Assembly: GCA_942491525.1 (NCBI GenBank)
Contig: CALOBW010000033.1
Coordinates: forward strand, 124,001 to 188,000
Length of the DNA stretch: 64,000 nt
Source of the DNA: CAYWBU01 sp942491525
Lineage (GTDB): Bacteria; Desulfobacterota; Desulfomonilia; UBA1062
Direction of reading: 5' to 3'
The position numbers and the translations under genes were made by a program. The notes under the pieces are model-generated. The model ran no database searches. It worked only from the letters and a program-made list of their open reading frames with translations, and had not been told where the DNA came from. This document shows positions 1 to 7,753 of the stretch, piece after piece; position 1 is the first letter of the stretch; every line of letters starts with the position of its first letter.

Positions 1-1003
1 AGCGCCGGCCCGGCATCAAACGGCCGGTAAACTCGTCGACAATGACGACCTCACCATCCTTAAGCACATAGTCGACATCTTTGGAGAATAGAATGTGCGC
101 TCTAAGGGCCTGGTTAAGATGGTGAATTGTTTCAAACTCTGCCGGGTCATAGAGATTTTCCTTGCCGGTGATATCCTGCAGAATCTCTACGCCCTCTTCC
201 GAGAACATGACCGTATTGGCCTTTTCATCCCGGGTATAAAGTTCATCATTACCGCTATGACGGTGCAAAAACTTGGTAATAACCTCATTTGCATCATAGT
301 ATTTGGTGGTGGAGTCTTCAGATGGCCCGGAGATGATCAGCGGCGTACGGGCCTCGTCGATCAAAATCGAGTCAACCTCATCAACAATGGCATAGTTGAA
401 ATCACGCTGCACATAGTCGGCAAAGGTGAACTTCATGTTGTCACGCAGATAATCAAAGCCAAACTCATTATTGGTACCATAGGTGATATCGGCAGCGTAG
501 GCCTCTTTGCGCTCGGCATCATTCAGCCCATGCACGATTACACCGACACTTAAGCCCAGAAAGCGATAGACCTGCCCCATCCACTCGGAGTCACGCGATG
601 CAAGATAGTCATTTACTGTGACCACATGCACGCCACGACCGGTCAGAGCATTCAGATAGACAGGCAGAGTGGCCACCAGGGTCTTACCCTCACCCGTTTT
701 CATTTCGGCAATGTTGCCCTGATGCAGAATCAGACCGCCAATCAGCTGCACATCAAATGGTCGCATGCCCAACACACGGCGGGCCGCCTCTCGCACTGTG
801 GCAAACGCCTCTGGCAGAATATCATCCAGGCTCTCTCCCTCTTCCAGGCGAGCCCTGAATGCGGGAGTCATGGACTTGAGCTCATCATCACTCATGGATC
901 TGAAACGATCCTCAAGGCCATTAATCTGATTGACGATGGGTTGCAATGATTTAATTACACGGTCATTTTTACTGCCGACAAGTTTAATAATCCAGTCAAA
1001 CAT
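1..1003 (-). CDS. secA: Preprotein translocase ATPase SecA (N-terminal part, runs off the window)
   Basis: SecA is the cytoplasmic motor that drives unfolded preproteins through SecYEG using ATP. About 334 codons are present, from the ATG at 1003 to the window edge, with no internal stop. The start MFDWIIKLVGSKNDR is typical. The Walker A segment MKTGEGKTLV lies near residues 101-110, followed by the conserved VNDYLA, YGTNNEFGFDYLRD and DEVDSILIDEARTPL (Walker B) motifs and part of the preprotein cross-linking domain. The remaining C-terminal half lies outside the window. It is transcribed in the same direction as the M23 peptidase gene upstream. The identification is secure. Confidence 0.97.
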   Translation of the reverse strand, partial: MFDWIIKLVGSKNDRVIKSLQPIVNQINGLEDRFRSMSDDELKSMTPAFRARLEEGESLDDILPEAFATVREAARRVLGMRPFDVQLIGGLILHQGNIAEMKTGEGKTLVATLPVYLNALTGRGVHVVTVNDYLASRDSEWMGQVYRFLGLSVGVIVHGLNDAERKEAYAADITYGTNNEFGFDYLRDNMKFTFADYVQRDFNYAIVDEVDSILIDEARTPLIISGPSEDSTTKYYDANEVITKFLHRHSGNDELYTRDEKANTVMFSEEGVEILQDITGKENLYDPAEFETIHHLNQALRAHILFSKDVDYVLKDGEVVIVDEFTGRLMPGRR

Positions 1004-1058
1004 AGATACACATCATCCTTTAGAAAATTGCTGGAAAGAAGATAGAATATGGCTAGGC

Positions 1059-1964
1059 TTATTTCAACATGTATCTTTGCGGATTGACATGAATACCGTT
1101 AACCATAACCTCATAATGAACATGCGGACCGGTTGAACGGCCAGTATTGCCGATCAGCGCAATCCGGTCCCCCTTCTTAACCTGCTGTCCAATCTGAACG
1201 GTGCTGTTCTGCAGGTGACCGTAGCGGGTAACCATGCCAAAGCCGTGGTTGACGACCAGGAAATTGCCATAGGCCCCATTCTTGCGGTAGGAGGTGATCA
1301 CTCCGTCAGCCGGAGCATATATCGGAGTACCGCGTCGCGCGGCGATATCGATACCCTTATGAAAGTCACGACGGCCGGTGAACGGCGAATTGCGCCAACC
1401 GTAGCGCGATGAGATCCAGCCACGGGCCGGCCAGGTTGAAGGAGTATGGGCCATCAGTGAACGTTTGCGCTCCATCTGCGTCAACAGATCTTTGGTGATC
1501 TTCTTCTCGATATCGATATTATCTTCGATCTGACGAATATTGGAGTGCAGCTTGCGGGTAAGAATCTTATCGGTTACGATCTCACTTTCAAGGCTCTCCT
1601 TGACTGAGCCGGGCTCACCGCCACCAACACCCACAATCTCCTCCTGACTGCCAAGATCCAGCTTGGCAATCTCGGAGAGATGGATATTGTAACTTCTGAG
1701 TTCATTCATCTCACTATCAAGAGTCACAACCTTTTCAGTCAGCAGTGCGAGCTGCTTCTTTTGGTCTTTATTGACATCTTTAATGCTGCTGACGCGAGCC
1801 AGATCGGCACGCAGACTATAGAGCCGATAGCCGGCAACACCTGAAAAGATAAAGAGACCGAGAATCAGACAGAGGCAGGCGCTGATCAAGGGCATTGAGA
1901 TAGTTGTTTTTTTCATTCCCTGATTGTTTTCCGGGATAACTAATATGGTCCACCGTGATTTCAT
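1059..1964 (-). CDS. Membrane-anchored M23 (LytM-type) metallopeptidase
   Basis: This is a 301-residue putative murein endopeptidase or a LytM-type activator. A short cytoplasmic N-terminus precedes one hydrophobic segment (about residues 24-46), then a periplasmic coiled-coil stretch rich in charged residues (about 50-165). The C-terminal LytM domain contains HKGIDIAARRGTP, YGHL and GPHVHYE, so the zinc-ligand pattern (HxxxD and HxH) is intact and an active hydrolase is likely, not a degenerate EnvC/NlpD-type one. The gene sits 56 bp upstream of secA. A sigma-28-like promoter and an 8-bp dyad lie about 130-185 bp upstream of its start. Its substrate and cellular role cannot be read from the sequence. 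Confidence 0.9.
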   Translation of the reverse strand: MKSRWTILVIPENNQGMKKTTISMPLISACLCLILGLFIFSGVAGYRLYSLRADLARVSSIKDVNKDQKKQLALLTEKVVTLDSEMNELRSYNIHLSEIAKLDLGSQEEIVGVGGGEPGSVKESLESEIVTDKILTRKLHSNIRQIEDNIDIEKKITKDLLTQMERKRSLMAHTPSTWPARGWISSRYGWRNSPFTGRRDFHKGIDIAARRGTPIYAPADGVITSYRKNGAYGNFLVVNHGFGMVTRYGHLQNSTVQIGQQVKKGDRIALIGNTGRSTGPHVHYEVMVNGIHVNPQRYMLK

Positions 1965-2091
1965 ACTACTCCTCTATCCCAATTGACTCATTGACGGCCC
2001 CTCGAAGCAATCAATAAAAATAAAGTCAGAAAGAGAGCCACGCAAGCAATGGCAGTAAAAACGGCCAATTATCTGTTCATTTTTTTCTCTA

Positions 2092-2123
2092 ATTATGGGC
2101 TCTGTCCTACGCATACCCATAAT
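2092..2123. repeat. 8-bp dyad (ATTATGGG/CCCATAAT) over the presumed M23 promoter start site
   Basis: ATTATGGG at 2092-2099 is perfectly complementary to CCCATAAT at 2116-2123, with a 16-bp spacer. It overlaps the -10-like part of the promoter element at 2121-2149, so it could be an operator or a 5'-leader hairpin of the M23 transcript. No known riboswitch consensus fits it. The rest of 1965-2256 is AT-rich and I see no gene in it. Confidence 0.4.
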
Positions 2124-2149
2124 ATCGGTTACTTGCATTTTTCGCTTTA
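2121..2149 (-). promoter_or_regulatory. Sigma-28-like promoter (TAAAG-N16-CCGATATT) for the M23 peptidase gene
   Basis: Read on the minus strand, TAAAG (2149-2145) is followed after exactly 16 bases by CCGATATT (2128-2121). The E. coli FliA consensus is TAAAGTTT-N11-GCCGATAA, so the spacing here is one base longer. The same arrangement occurs at four other places in this window, plus a one-mismatch copy. The predicted start site lies about 150 bases upstream of the M23 start codon. Confidence 0.55.
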
Positions 2150-2256
2150 ATTTTTTTCATTTTTAACAGCTTACACTTATTACAGCATTGCCAGCACAAT
2201 GACAATCAAAAGCTTAACATCCAGAAATAGAAGCACAATGATGACTATTGATCACA

Positions 2257-2721
2257 CTATTCGAAAGTATAGAGCAGAGCCACTTCTCGACAGTCCGGAA
2301 AATACGGACAGTGAATGCACTCCGACCAGATTTTGTTTGGAAGCTGAGATTTGTCAACTTCCACGAAACCCATGGATTTAAAGAAGTCAGGTACATATGT
2401 CAGCGTGAAGACCCTTTTAAGACCTAAGGCCGGAGCCTCCTCAAGGCAACGCTCGACCATCTGGCGCCCGTAGCCCTGACCATGAAACTCCTCATTGACC
2501 GCCAGCGTGCGAATCTCACCATAATCTTCCCAGGAGACCTGCAAGGCGCAACAACCGATTACCCGTCGCTCAGCCGCGGCATCATCAGTGACAACCCAGA
2601 AATCACGCAGCGTCGTATAGAGGGCATGCAGCGATTTGGGCAGCATCTGGCCGGTTGCGGCAAATGGTTCAATCAGGGATTTAATGGCCTGAACATCGGT
2701 AACTCTGGGTTTGACTAACAT
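2257..2721 (-). CDS. GNAT N-acetyltransferase, possibly the short ArgA-like N-acetylglutamate synthase
   Basis: A 154-residue single-domain GNAT protein. The acetyl-CoA binding motif A is visible as LAVNEEFHGQGYGRQMV, followed by a typical GLKRVFTLTYVPDFFKSMGF segment. The C-terminus carries KIWSECIHCPYFPDC, a Cys-rich tail that I associate with the short amino-acid N-acetyltransferases of the Mycobacterium Rv2747 (ArgA) type. If so, it would make N-acetylglutamate for arginine synthesis, but no arg gene is adjacent, so the substrate is uncertain. It lies 53 bp downstream of recN on the same strand and may be cotranscribed with it. Confidence 0.75.
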   Translation of the reverse strand: MLVKPRVTDVQAIKSLIEPFAATGQMLPKSLHALYTTLRDFWVVTDDAAAERRVIGCCALQVSWEDYGEIRTLAVNEEFHGQGYGRQMVERCLEEAPALGLKRVFTLTYVPDFFKSMGFVEVDKSQLPNKIWSECIHCPYFPDCREVALLYTFE

Positions 2722-2774
2722 CTAGGTACTCCAAAATTTTTTGTAGATAGATCACCAGTTAGAACAAATGTCAA

Positions 2775-4394
2775 TCAAGAACTACCCAGCAGTGCACGGG
2801 CATGCTCGACAACAGACGGATCTGGATTCTCTCCGCCCATCATGCGGGCCAACTCCCCTACCCGCTCATCATAACTGATGGGAGTTACACAGGAGACAGT
2901 ATTGCCCTGCTGCTGATGCTTGGTGATGGTGAAGTGCTGATCAGCCGCAGCCGCCACCTGGTGCAGATGTGTAATCACAATTGATTGCGAACGGCTGCCA
3001 ATACTTTTAAGTTTCTCTGCCACCATCAGTGCAGTCTGACCACTGATGCCGGCATCAATCTCATCAAAAATCATGGCCGTGGTGTGCGCAACTTTCTGCT
3101 GCGACTTGATTGCCAGCATGATACGACTCAATTCGCCGCCGGAAGCGATTTTAGCCAGCGGCAGACTGGGTTGCCCCAGATTGGTGGCAATCATAAACTC
3201 GCCGCCCAACAACGCTGCCGGCGAAGCATGCGCACGATCAACCTGACCGAGTACAGCGCTGGACGTCACACTGAAATCAGCTCCCTGCATGCCGAGATCG
3301 GCCAGATCACTATTAATGCGCAACCTGAAATCATCAGCAAAAGCTAGCCGCTGCTCAAGGAATTTTCCGACAGCGGCAATATAGGCTTCCCAGGCATGCT
3401 CACGCTCTTCTCTAAGTTTCTCGAGGGCACCCGACGAGTCATCGAGCAGGCCGACCCTTTGGCGTAAATTTTCTGCCAGACCAAGCAGTCCGGCCTCATC
3501 AGTTGAATGCTTGCGCTTCAAGCCCCGCAATACATAGAGACGCTCCTCAAGCTCCTCCTGTTTTTGCGGATCGGTCTCATAGGCTTCACTGCTGCGGTCA
3601 AGTCTGAGATGCATATCTTCTATGATGCCCATCACTTCATGGGCCGACTCGACTAAAGGCTCCAATTGAACGTCTTTGAGGGCCAGCCCCTGTATCAACT
3701 GCTGAACACCGGCCATTAGATCGGTCACCGAATTGCTGTCGCGATACAGCATGCCCAGGGCCCGCTGGGAACCATCTTTTAATTCGACGGCCGAGCGGGC
3801 GATAGTTAACTCGGCCTCCAGGTCGGCCTCCTGGCCTACATAAACTGCAGCCGCGTCAATTTCAGTCAGATCAAAACGCAACTGATCCTGCTCCTGCAGA
3901 CCGCGCTCAATCTCGTCACTTAAGTCATCCAGCCGTGCCGACTTTTCCCGGTAAACGTCATAGAGCCCTTCAATGGCGCTGCGATCGAGGCCGGCCAATC
4001 GCTCCAGGATGGTCATATGTTCCCGCGAGTTGAGCAGATCCTGATATTGATGCTGACCATAGATATGAATATGACGCTTGGTGATCTCAGACAACTGGGC
4101 AACCGTTGCCAGCGAACCGTTTATATAACAGCGACTGCGGCCGTTAGCCGCAATCTCACGGCGCACAACAAACTCATCCTCGCCTTCAACGAAAAGGGCT
4201 TCAATTACTGCCTTATCCGAGCCGTTACGCACTACATCAGCATTGGTTCTGGCCCCCATCAGCTGAGTCAGAGCGCCTATAATCAAAGATTTACCGGCAC
4301 CAGTCTCACCGGTCATGCAGTTCAGGCCATCACCGAACTCAATTGACACTTCATCAAAGATTGCATAGGAGGAGATCCGAAGCAGTTCTATCAT
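2775..4394 (-). CDS. recN: DNA repair protein RecN (SMC-like ATPase)
   Basis: RecN is an SMC-family ATPase acting in double-strand break repair. The Walker A motif GETGAGKS sits near the N-terminus, a long charged coiled-coil region occupies the middle, and the C-terminal half has the ABC signature LASGGELSRIMLAIK and Walker B AMIFDEIDAGISG with a following H-loop TH. I chose the ATG at 4394 (MIELLRISSYAIF), which overlaps the nadK stop as ATGA and matches the family start. An in-frame GTG four codons upstream is less likely. The resulting 539 residues are close to family length. Translational coupling to nadK is probable. Confidence 0.96.
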   Translation of the reverse strand: MIELLRISSYAIFDEVSIEFGDGLNCMTGETGAGKSLIIGALTQLMGARTNADVVRNGSDKAVIEALFVEGEDEFVVRREIAANGRSRCYINGSLATVAQLSEITKRHIHIYGQHQYQDLLNSREHMTILERLAGLDRSAIEGLYDVYREKSARLDDLSDEIERGLQEQDQLRFDLTEIDAAAVYVGQEADLEAELTIARSAVELKDGSQRALGMLYRDSNSVTDLMAGVQQLIQGLALKDVQLEPLVESAHEVMGIIEDMHLRLDRSSEAYETDPQKQEELEERLYVLRGLKRKHSTDEAGLLGLAENLRQRVGLLDDSSGALEKLREEREHAWEAYIAAVGKFLEQRLAFADDFRLRINSDLADLGMQGADFSVTSSAVLGQVDRAHASPAALLGGEFMIATNLGQPSLPLAKIASGGELSRIMLAIKSQQKVAHTTAMIFDEIDAGISGQTALMVAEKLKSIGSRSQSIVITHLHQVAAAADQHFTITKHQQQGNTVSCVTPISYDERVGELARMMGGENPDPSVVEHARALLGSS

Positions 4395-5248
4395 CGTTCC
4401 TGCCACTTCAATTTGGTACGCAAGACCTGAAAGAAGTCACGTTTGGGGAACTTATACATCACGGCCCGCTCCTGACAGCGTTTGATCTTCAGCTTGTCAC
4501 CGCTGACCAGCGGATAACCCTGCTGACCGTCAAGGGTCAAAAAGATATGATCATTCCCATTAACGATGATGGTCCCCTCCTGGCTGTCGGGAATAACGAT
4601 ACTGCGGTTAGACAGAACATGCGGACAGATGGGGGTATAAATCACAGCCGGAACTGCAGGATGAACAATGGGGCCGTCAGCCGCCAGATTGTAAGCTGTA
4701 GAGCCGGTTGGTGTCGCAACTATCAGGCCATCGGCACGGTAGCGCGTAATGAAGGTTGAATCTGACCAGACCTCAATATCAAAGATACGGGCCAGCGCAC
4801 CCTTGGAAATCACAATATCATTGAGCACCACCTGGGAGGTGATAACTTCATCGCCGCGAACCAGCGACACATCCAGCATCGCGCGCTCATCCTGGACCAT
4901 CCGGCCATCCAGAACAGCCTCAAGGGCATCGAAAACCTCATCCTGGGTGATTTCAGTTAAGAAACCAAGAAAGCCCATGTGGACGCCCATGATAGGCACA
5001 ACCTTGGGATAACACATCCGCACAGCCCGTAGCAGGGTGCCGTCTCCACCCAAAACAACCAGGACATCAGAGCCCGACCAGACCGAGTCGGTCTCGGGCA
5101 GATCCATATACTCCGAGATGTGCTCTTCAAGCAGACAGCTCATCCCTCTGTCCGTCAGCCAGCGGTAAACTTCTCCGGCCAACTCAAGCGCCTCGCGATT
5201 TTCCTTACAGGCAATTCCAACAACCATACTTTTGCTTATACTCGGCAT
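4391..5248 (-). CDS. nadK: NAD kinase
   Basis: It phosphorylates NAD to NADP in the cytoplasm. The 285-residue product has the hallmark GGDGTLL motif, an NDIVISKG segment and the glycine-rich DGLIVATPTGSTAYNLAADGP motif of the NAD-binding domain. It lies 18 bp downstream of rlmD and overlaps recN by 4 bp, so rlmD-nadK-recN probably forms one transcription unit, an arrangement common for nadK and recN. Confidence 0.97.
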   Translation of the reverse strand: MPSISKSMVVGIACKENREALELAGEVYRWLTDRGMSCLLEEHISEYMDLPETDSVWSGSDVLVVLGGDGTLLRAVRMCYPKVVPIMGVHMGFLGFLTEITQDEVFDALEAVLDGRMVQDERAMLDVSLVRGDEVITSQVVLNDIVISKGALARIFDIEVWSDSTFITRYRADGLIVATPTGSTAYNLAADGPIVHPAVPAVIYTPICPHVLSNRSIVIPDSQEGTIIVNGNDHIFLTLDGQQGYPLVSGDKLKIKRCQERAVMYKFPKRDFFQVLRTKLKWQER

Positions 5249-5266
5249 TTTAAATTCCTGTCCAGA

Positions 5267-6544
5267 TCATTCAGAATCATATTCAAGATAACTAACCGAT
5301 TCTATATGATAGGTTTGCGGAAACATGTCAAACAGACGCAAACTTTTAAGGCGATAGCCCTGATCAACCAGCACCTTGAGGTCGCGTGCAAGAGTTGTGG
5401 GATTACAGGAGACGTAGACCAGACGCCTGACGCCGCAATCCTTCAGGTGAGGCACAATATCCTTTGCACCTTCACGGGGCGGATCAATCACAGCGCACTC
5501 AAAGGCCAACTCTTCACGCACAATGGACCGGACAGCCTTGGGTGCGTCCATGGCGATGGAGCGCACATTCTTAAGTCCGTTACGTTTTGCATTCTTTAAC
5601 CCCTGACGCGACTGCCGCCGGTTAACTTCAACAGCCACCACCTCATCGGCGATACAACCGAGGGGAAGACTGAAGTTGCCGCAGCCACTATAGAGATCCA
5701 GCACACGCTCAACCCGACCGACCAATTCAACAACATGTTCAACCATGCTGCGATTGACGGCCAGATTAGACTGAATAAAACTGCCGAATCCACTGGCGAC
5801 ACTGAGCTGCCGGCCATCACAGGAGAGATCATAACGCCCAACCTTTTGGCCAAAGACATACTCCCCCTGCCCCTTCTGATCGGAACGAACCGCCATGCCG
5901 GCGATCTCCAGATCATTATAGATTTTATTAAGCAGGGTGAGATCATTTATCGGCGCATGACTCTGCAGCTGGACCAGAACATCGTGCTCTGGAGCCTGAA
6001 TCTCAATGGAGGCCAGGTTGCCGAGCTTTGTTTTCCGCAAAGCCGCCATGGTGTGCCGGATGGACTGATTCATGACCGGACAGTCTTCCAGATCAACAAC
6101 CCGATTGGATCGCTTAGAGTGAAAGCCGATTTCGCCATCCTCTGAGCACTGAAAACGGGCCTGACCGCGATAGCCAAACGGGACGGGCGAACAACCGGGG
6201 TCATACACCGTCTCCGGGGTACAGCCGACTACGCGTTCAATCTCCGAAAGCAGTATCATCTGCTTATAATCGAGCTGTCTGGAATAAGGGATATGTTGCC
6301 AATCACAGCCTCCGCAGACCCCGAAGTGTGGACAGTCAGGAACAACCCGCTCAGGCGATGCAACCAACAGCTCAAGCAGATCAGCCTCAATGTGGCGCTT
6401 ATGTTCCCGCAACACCTTTACCTTGACAGTTTCACCGGGAAGAACATACGGCACAAACACTACCTTGCCATCTTTACGGCGCCCCACCCCACTGCCACCA
6501 TAGGCCAACCTGTCGATCAACAGATCAAACTGATCACACTCCAT
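5267..6544 (-). CDS. rlmD: 23S rRNA (uracil-5-)-methyltransferase of the RlmD/RumA family
   Basis: It transfers a methyl group from SAM to C5 of a uridine in 23S rRNA. After an N-terminal TRAM-like segment, the [4Fe-4S] ligand motif CPHFGVCGGCDWQH is intact. The C-terminal methyltransferase domain shows DLYSGCGNFSLPL (SAM binding), DPPREG, and the catalytic SCNPTTLARDL. I chose the ATG at 6544 (MECDQFDLL), which has an AGGTGA ribosome site 11 bases upstream. The frame is open 40 codons further upstream but that part is hydrophobic and unlike the family. RlmC, RlmD and RlmCD specificities cannot be separated from sequence alone. Confidence 0.9.
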   Translation of the reverse strand: MECDQFDLLIDRLAYGGSGVGRRKDGKVVFVPYVLPGETVKVKVLREHKRHIEADLLELLVASPERVVPDCPHFGVCGGCDWQHIPYSRQLDYKQMILLSEIERVVGCTPETVYDPGCSPVPFGYRGQARFQCSEDGEIGFHSKRSNRVVDLEDCPVMNQSIRHTMAALRKTKLGNLASIEIQAPEHDVLVQLQSHAPINDLTLLNKIYNDLEIAGMAVRSDQKGQGEYVFGQKVGRYDLSCDGRQLSVASGFGSFIQSNLAVNRSMVEHVVELVGRVERVLDLYSGCGNFSLPLGCIADEVVAVEVNRRQSRQGLKNAKRNGLKNVRSIAMDAPKAVRSIVREELAFECAVIDPPREGAKDIVPHLKDCGVRRLVYVSCNPTTLARDLKVLVDQGYRLKSLRLFDMFPQTYHIESVSYLEYDSE

Positions 6545-6666
6545 CGCTACCCATTCACCTGGCTTTTTTGATTGATATCCATAACAATAGAGGATCTTAG
6601 ACACCAAAAAGAAAGAAAGCAATCTCAAACTATTGAACTCTCCGTCAAGTGTAACCTGCGACACTT

Positions 6667-6703
6667 ATGTAACACCCACAAGGTGTAACATGTAACACCT
6701 TAG
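6667..6703. promoter_or_regulatory. Repeated dyad (ATGTAACACC motif, three copies), possible enhancer-type activator site
   Basis: ATGTAACACC occurs at 6667-6676 and again at 6690-6699, a 23-bp period, with an inverted near-copy GGTGTAACAT at 6682-6691. The segment 6682-6703 is a 22-bp palindrome with only one non-complementary symmetric pair. It lies about 100-130 bp upstream of the sigma-54 promoter at 6797, the usual place for the binding site of a sigma-54 activator. It could alternatively serve the divergent rlmD gene. Confidence 0.45.
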
Positions 6704-6796
6704 CCTACATGGATTACATTATAGAAATTGAGCATTTGACGCCTCAAGCGCCTAGACATGGGCATCCCGACACACATACACCACCATTGTGATTAG

Positions 6797-6812
6797 TGGC
6801 ATGCTCCTTGCT
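6797..6812 (+). promoter_or_regulatory. Sigma-54 (RpoN) promoter upstream of the rpoH-like gene
   Basis: TGGCATGCTCCTTGCT matches the -24/-12 consensus TGGCAC-N5-TTGCA, with the invariant GG and GC separated by exactly 10 bases. The predicted start site, about 6823, leaves a leader of roughly 33 bases before the small ORF at 6856. The region 6545-6796 upstream shows no gene, only the dyad described separately. Confidence 0.65.
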
Positions 6813-6855
6813 GAACTGTGCCCCGGGAAACAGAAGGGTTTTGAGGAGAATTTTT

Positions 6856-7017
6856 ATGCATGATTATTTGAACCAGAACGATACAACAACTACGCCAGCT
6901 ATCCTCAAATGCAATCTTCTTAATTACTCTCATGCATCATCAGCTCTTCATCAGGACATTGAGAAATTCAGGTCTACCCATAAAGGAGGGGATTATGGCA
7001 AGCAAATTTTCATCTAG
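6856..7017 (+). CDS. 53-residue leader ORF overlapping the start of the rpoH-like gene
   Basis: An ATG with a good ribosome site (GAGGAG, spacing 7) opens a 53-codon frame that begins MHDYLNQNDTTTTPAIL and ends at a TAA at 7017, 23 bases inside the rpoH-like gene in another frame. The strong ribosome site of the sigma gene (AAAGGAGG at 6982-6989) lies inside this ORF. Translation of the leader would therefore cross the sigma gene's initiation region, which suggests translational coupling or attenuation. I recognise no homology for the peptide. Polar, Asn/Thr-rich composition argues against a membrane protein. Confidence 0.5.
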   Translation: MHDYLNQNDTTTTPAILKCNLLNYSHASSALHQDIEKFRSTHKGGDYGKQIFI

Positions 7018-7753
7018 TGATCTTGAAATTTATACACGAAGAATCAAGGACTACCCGTTACTTACTCCCGAAGAGGAGCTGGACCTCGCCTATAAGTACA
7101 AGGGCGGCGATATTGAGGCCGGGCAGCGTATAATTACAGCCAACCTCCGTTTTGTAGTTAAGATGTCACAGCCATACTTCCATCAGGGCTACGCTCCCCT
7201 GGAGATCATCCAGGAGGGCAACATGGGCCTCGTTAAGGCCCTGATCAGATTCGACCCGGACCGTGGTGTAAGATTCATCTGCTATGCCATCTGGTGGATC
7301 AAGGCCTATATCAAGAACTTTGTCCAGAAGAGCTACAAGGTTCACATCGGTCGCCTGACTCATGCCAAAGGCCTGATCTCCCTTGACTCAAGCATCTCAA
7401 CCGACGGTGAAAACGACGAAACGCTTCTTGACCATCTGCACTACGAGGGCCCCGACCAGGAGGATAACTTCGCATCCAAGGAGCGCTACTCATACCTGAT
7501 AGACCTGCTGAACTCCGAGCCGGCCATCCTCTCCGAACGCGAGCGCTTCATCATCCAGCAGCGCTTCTTTGCCGACCCCCCAGCCACCCTCAAGGATATC
7601 GCCACCCAGATCGGAGTCACTCGCGAGCGCGTCCGTCAGATCGAGTGCCGTTCACTCAAGCGCATGCGTGACGCTATAGAGAAGGAGCAGATGATCTGCC
7701 CCGAAGATATCCACATCGGACACAACTATCCGATGCGCAGAAGAAGAATTTAA
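6995..7753 (+). CDS. rpoH: Short RpoH-like (sigma-32 family) RNA polymerase sigma factor
   Basis: This alternative sigma factor has 252 residues. Region 1.2/2 is clear: LTPEEELDLAYKYK, then NLRFVVKMSQPYFHQG, IQEGNMGLVKALIRFDP and FICYAIWWIKAYIKNFV. Region 4 has LSERERFIIQQRFF and a C-terminal helix-turn-helix (LKDIATQIGVTRERVRQIE). The RpoH box (QRKLFFNLR-like) and most of region 3 are missing. The chain goes from KVHIGR directly to LISLDSS. The start at 6995 is set by AAAGGAGGGG four bases upstream. A sigma-54 promoter and a leader ORF precede it. It most resembles the heat-shock sigma family, but the missing box means heat-shock function is an inference. Confidence 0.85.
   Translation: MASKFSSSDLEIYTRRIKDYPLLTPEEELDLAYKYKGGDIEAGQRIITANLRFVVKMSQPYFHQGYAPLEIIQEGNMGLVKALIRFDPDRGVRFICYAIWWIKAYIKNFVQKSYKVHIGRLTHAKGLISLDSSISTDGENDETLLDHLHYEGPDQEDNFASKERYSYLIDLLNSEPAILSERERFIIQQRFFADPPATLKDIATQIGVTRERVRQIECRSLKRMRDAIEKEQMICPEDIHIGHNYPMRRRRI

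Noticed and set aside
2092..2123. A possible riboswitch (GEMM/cyclic-dinucleotide type) before the M23 gene
   Set aside because: The hairpin lacks the conserved GEMM core sequences and the tetraloop/receptor pair. It is better described as a plain dyad.
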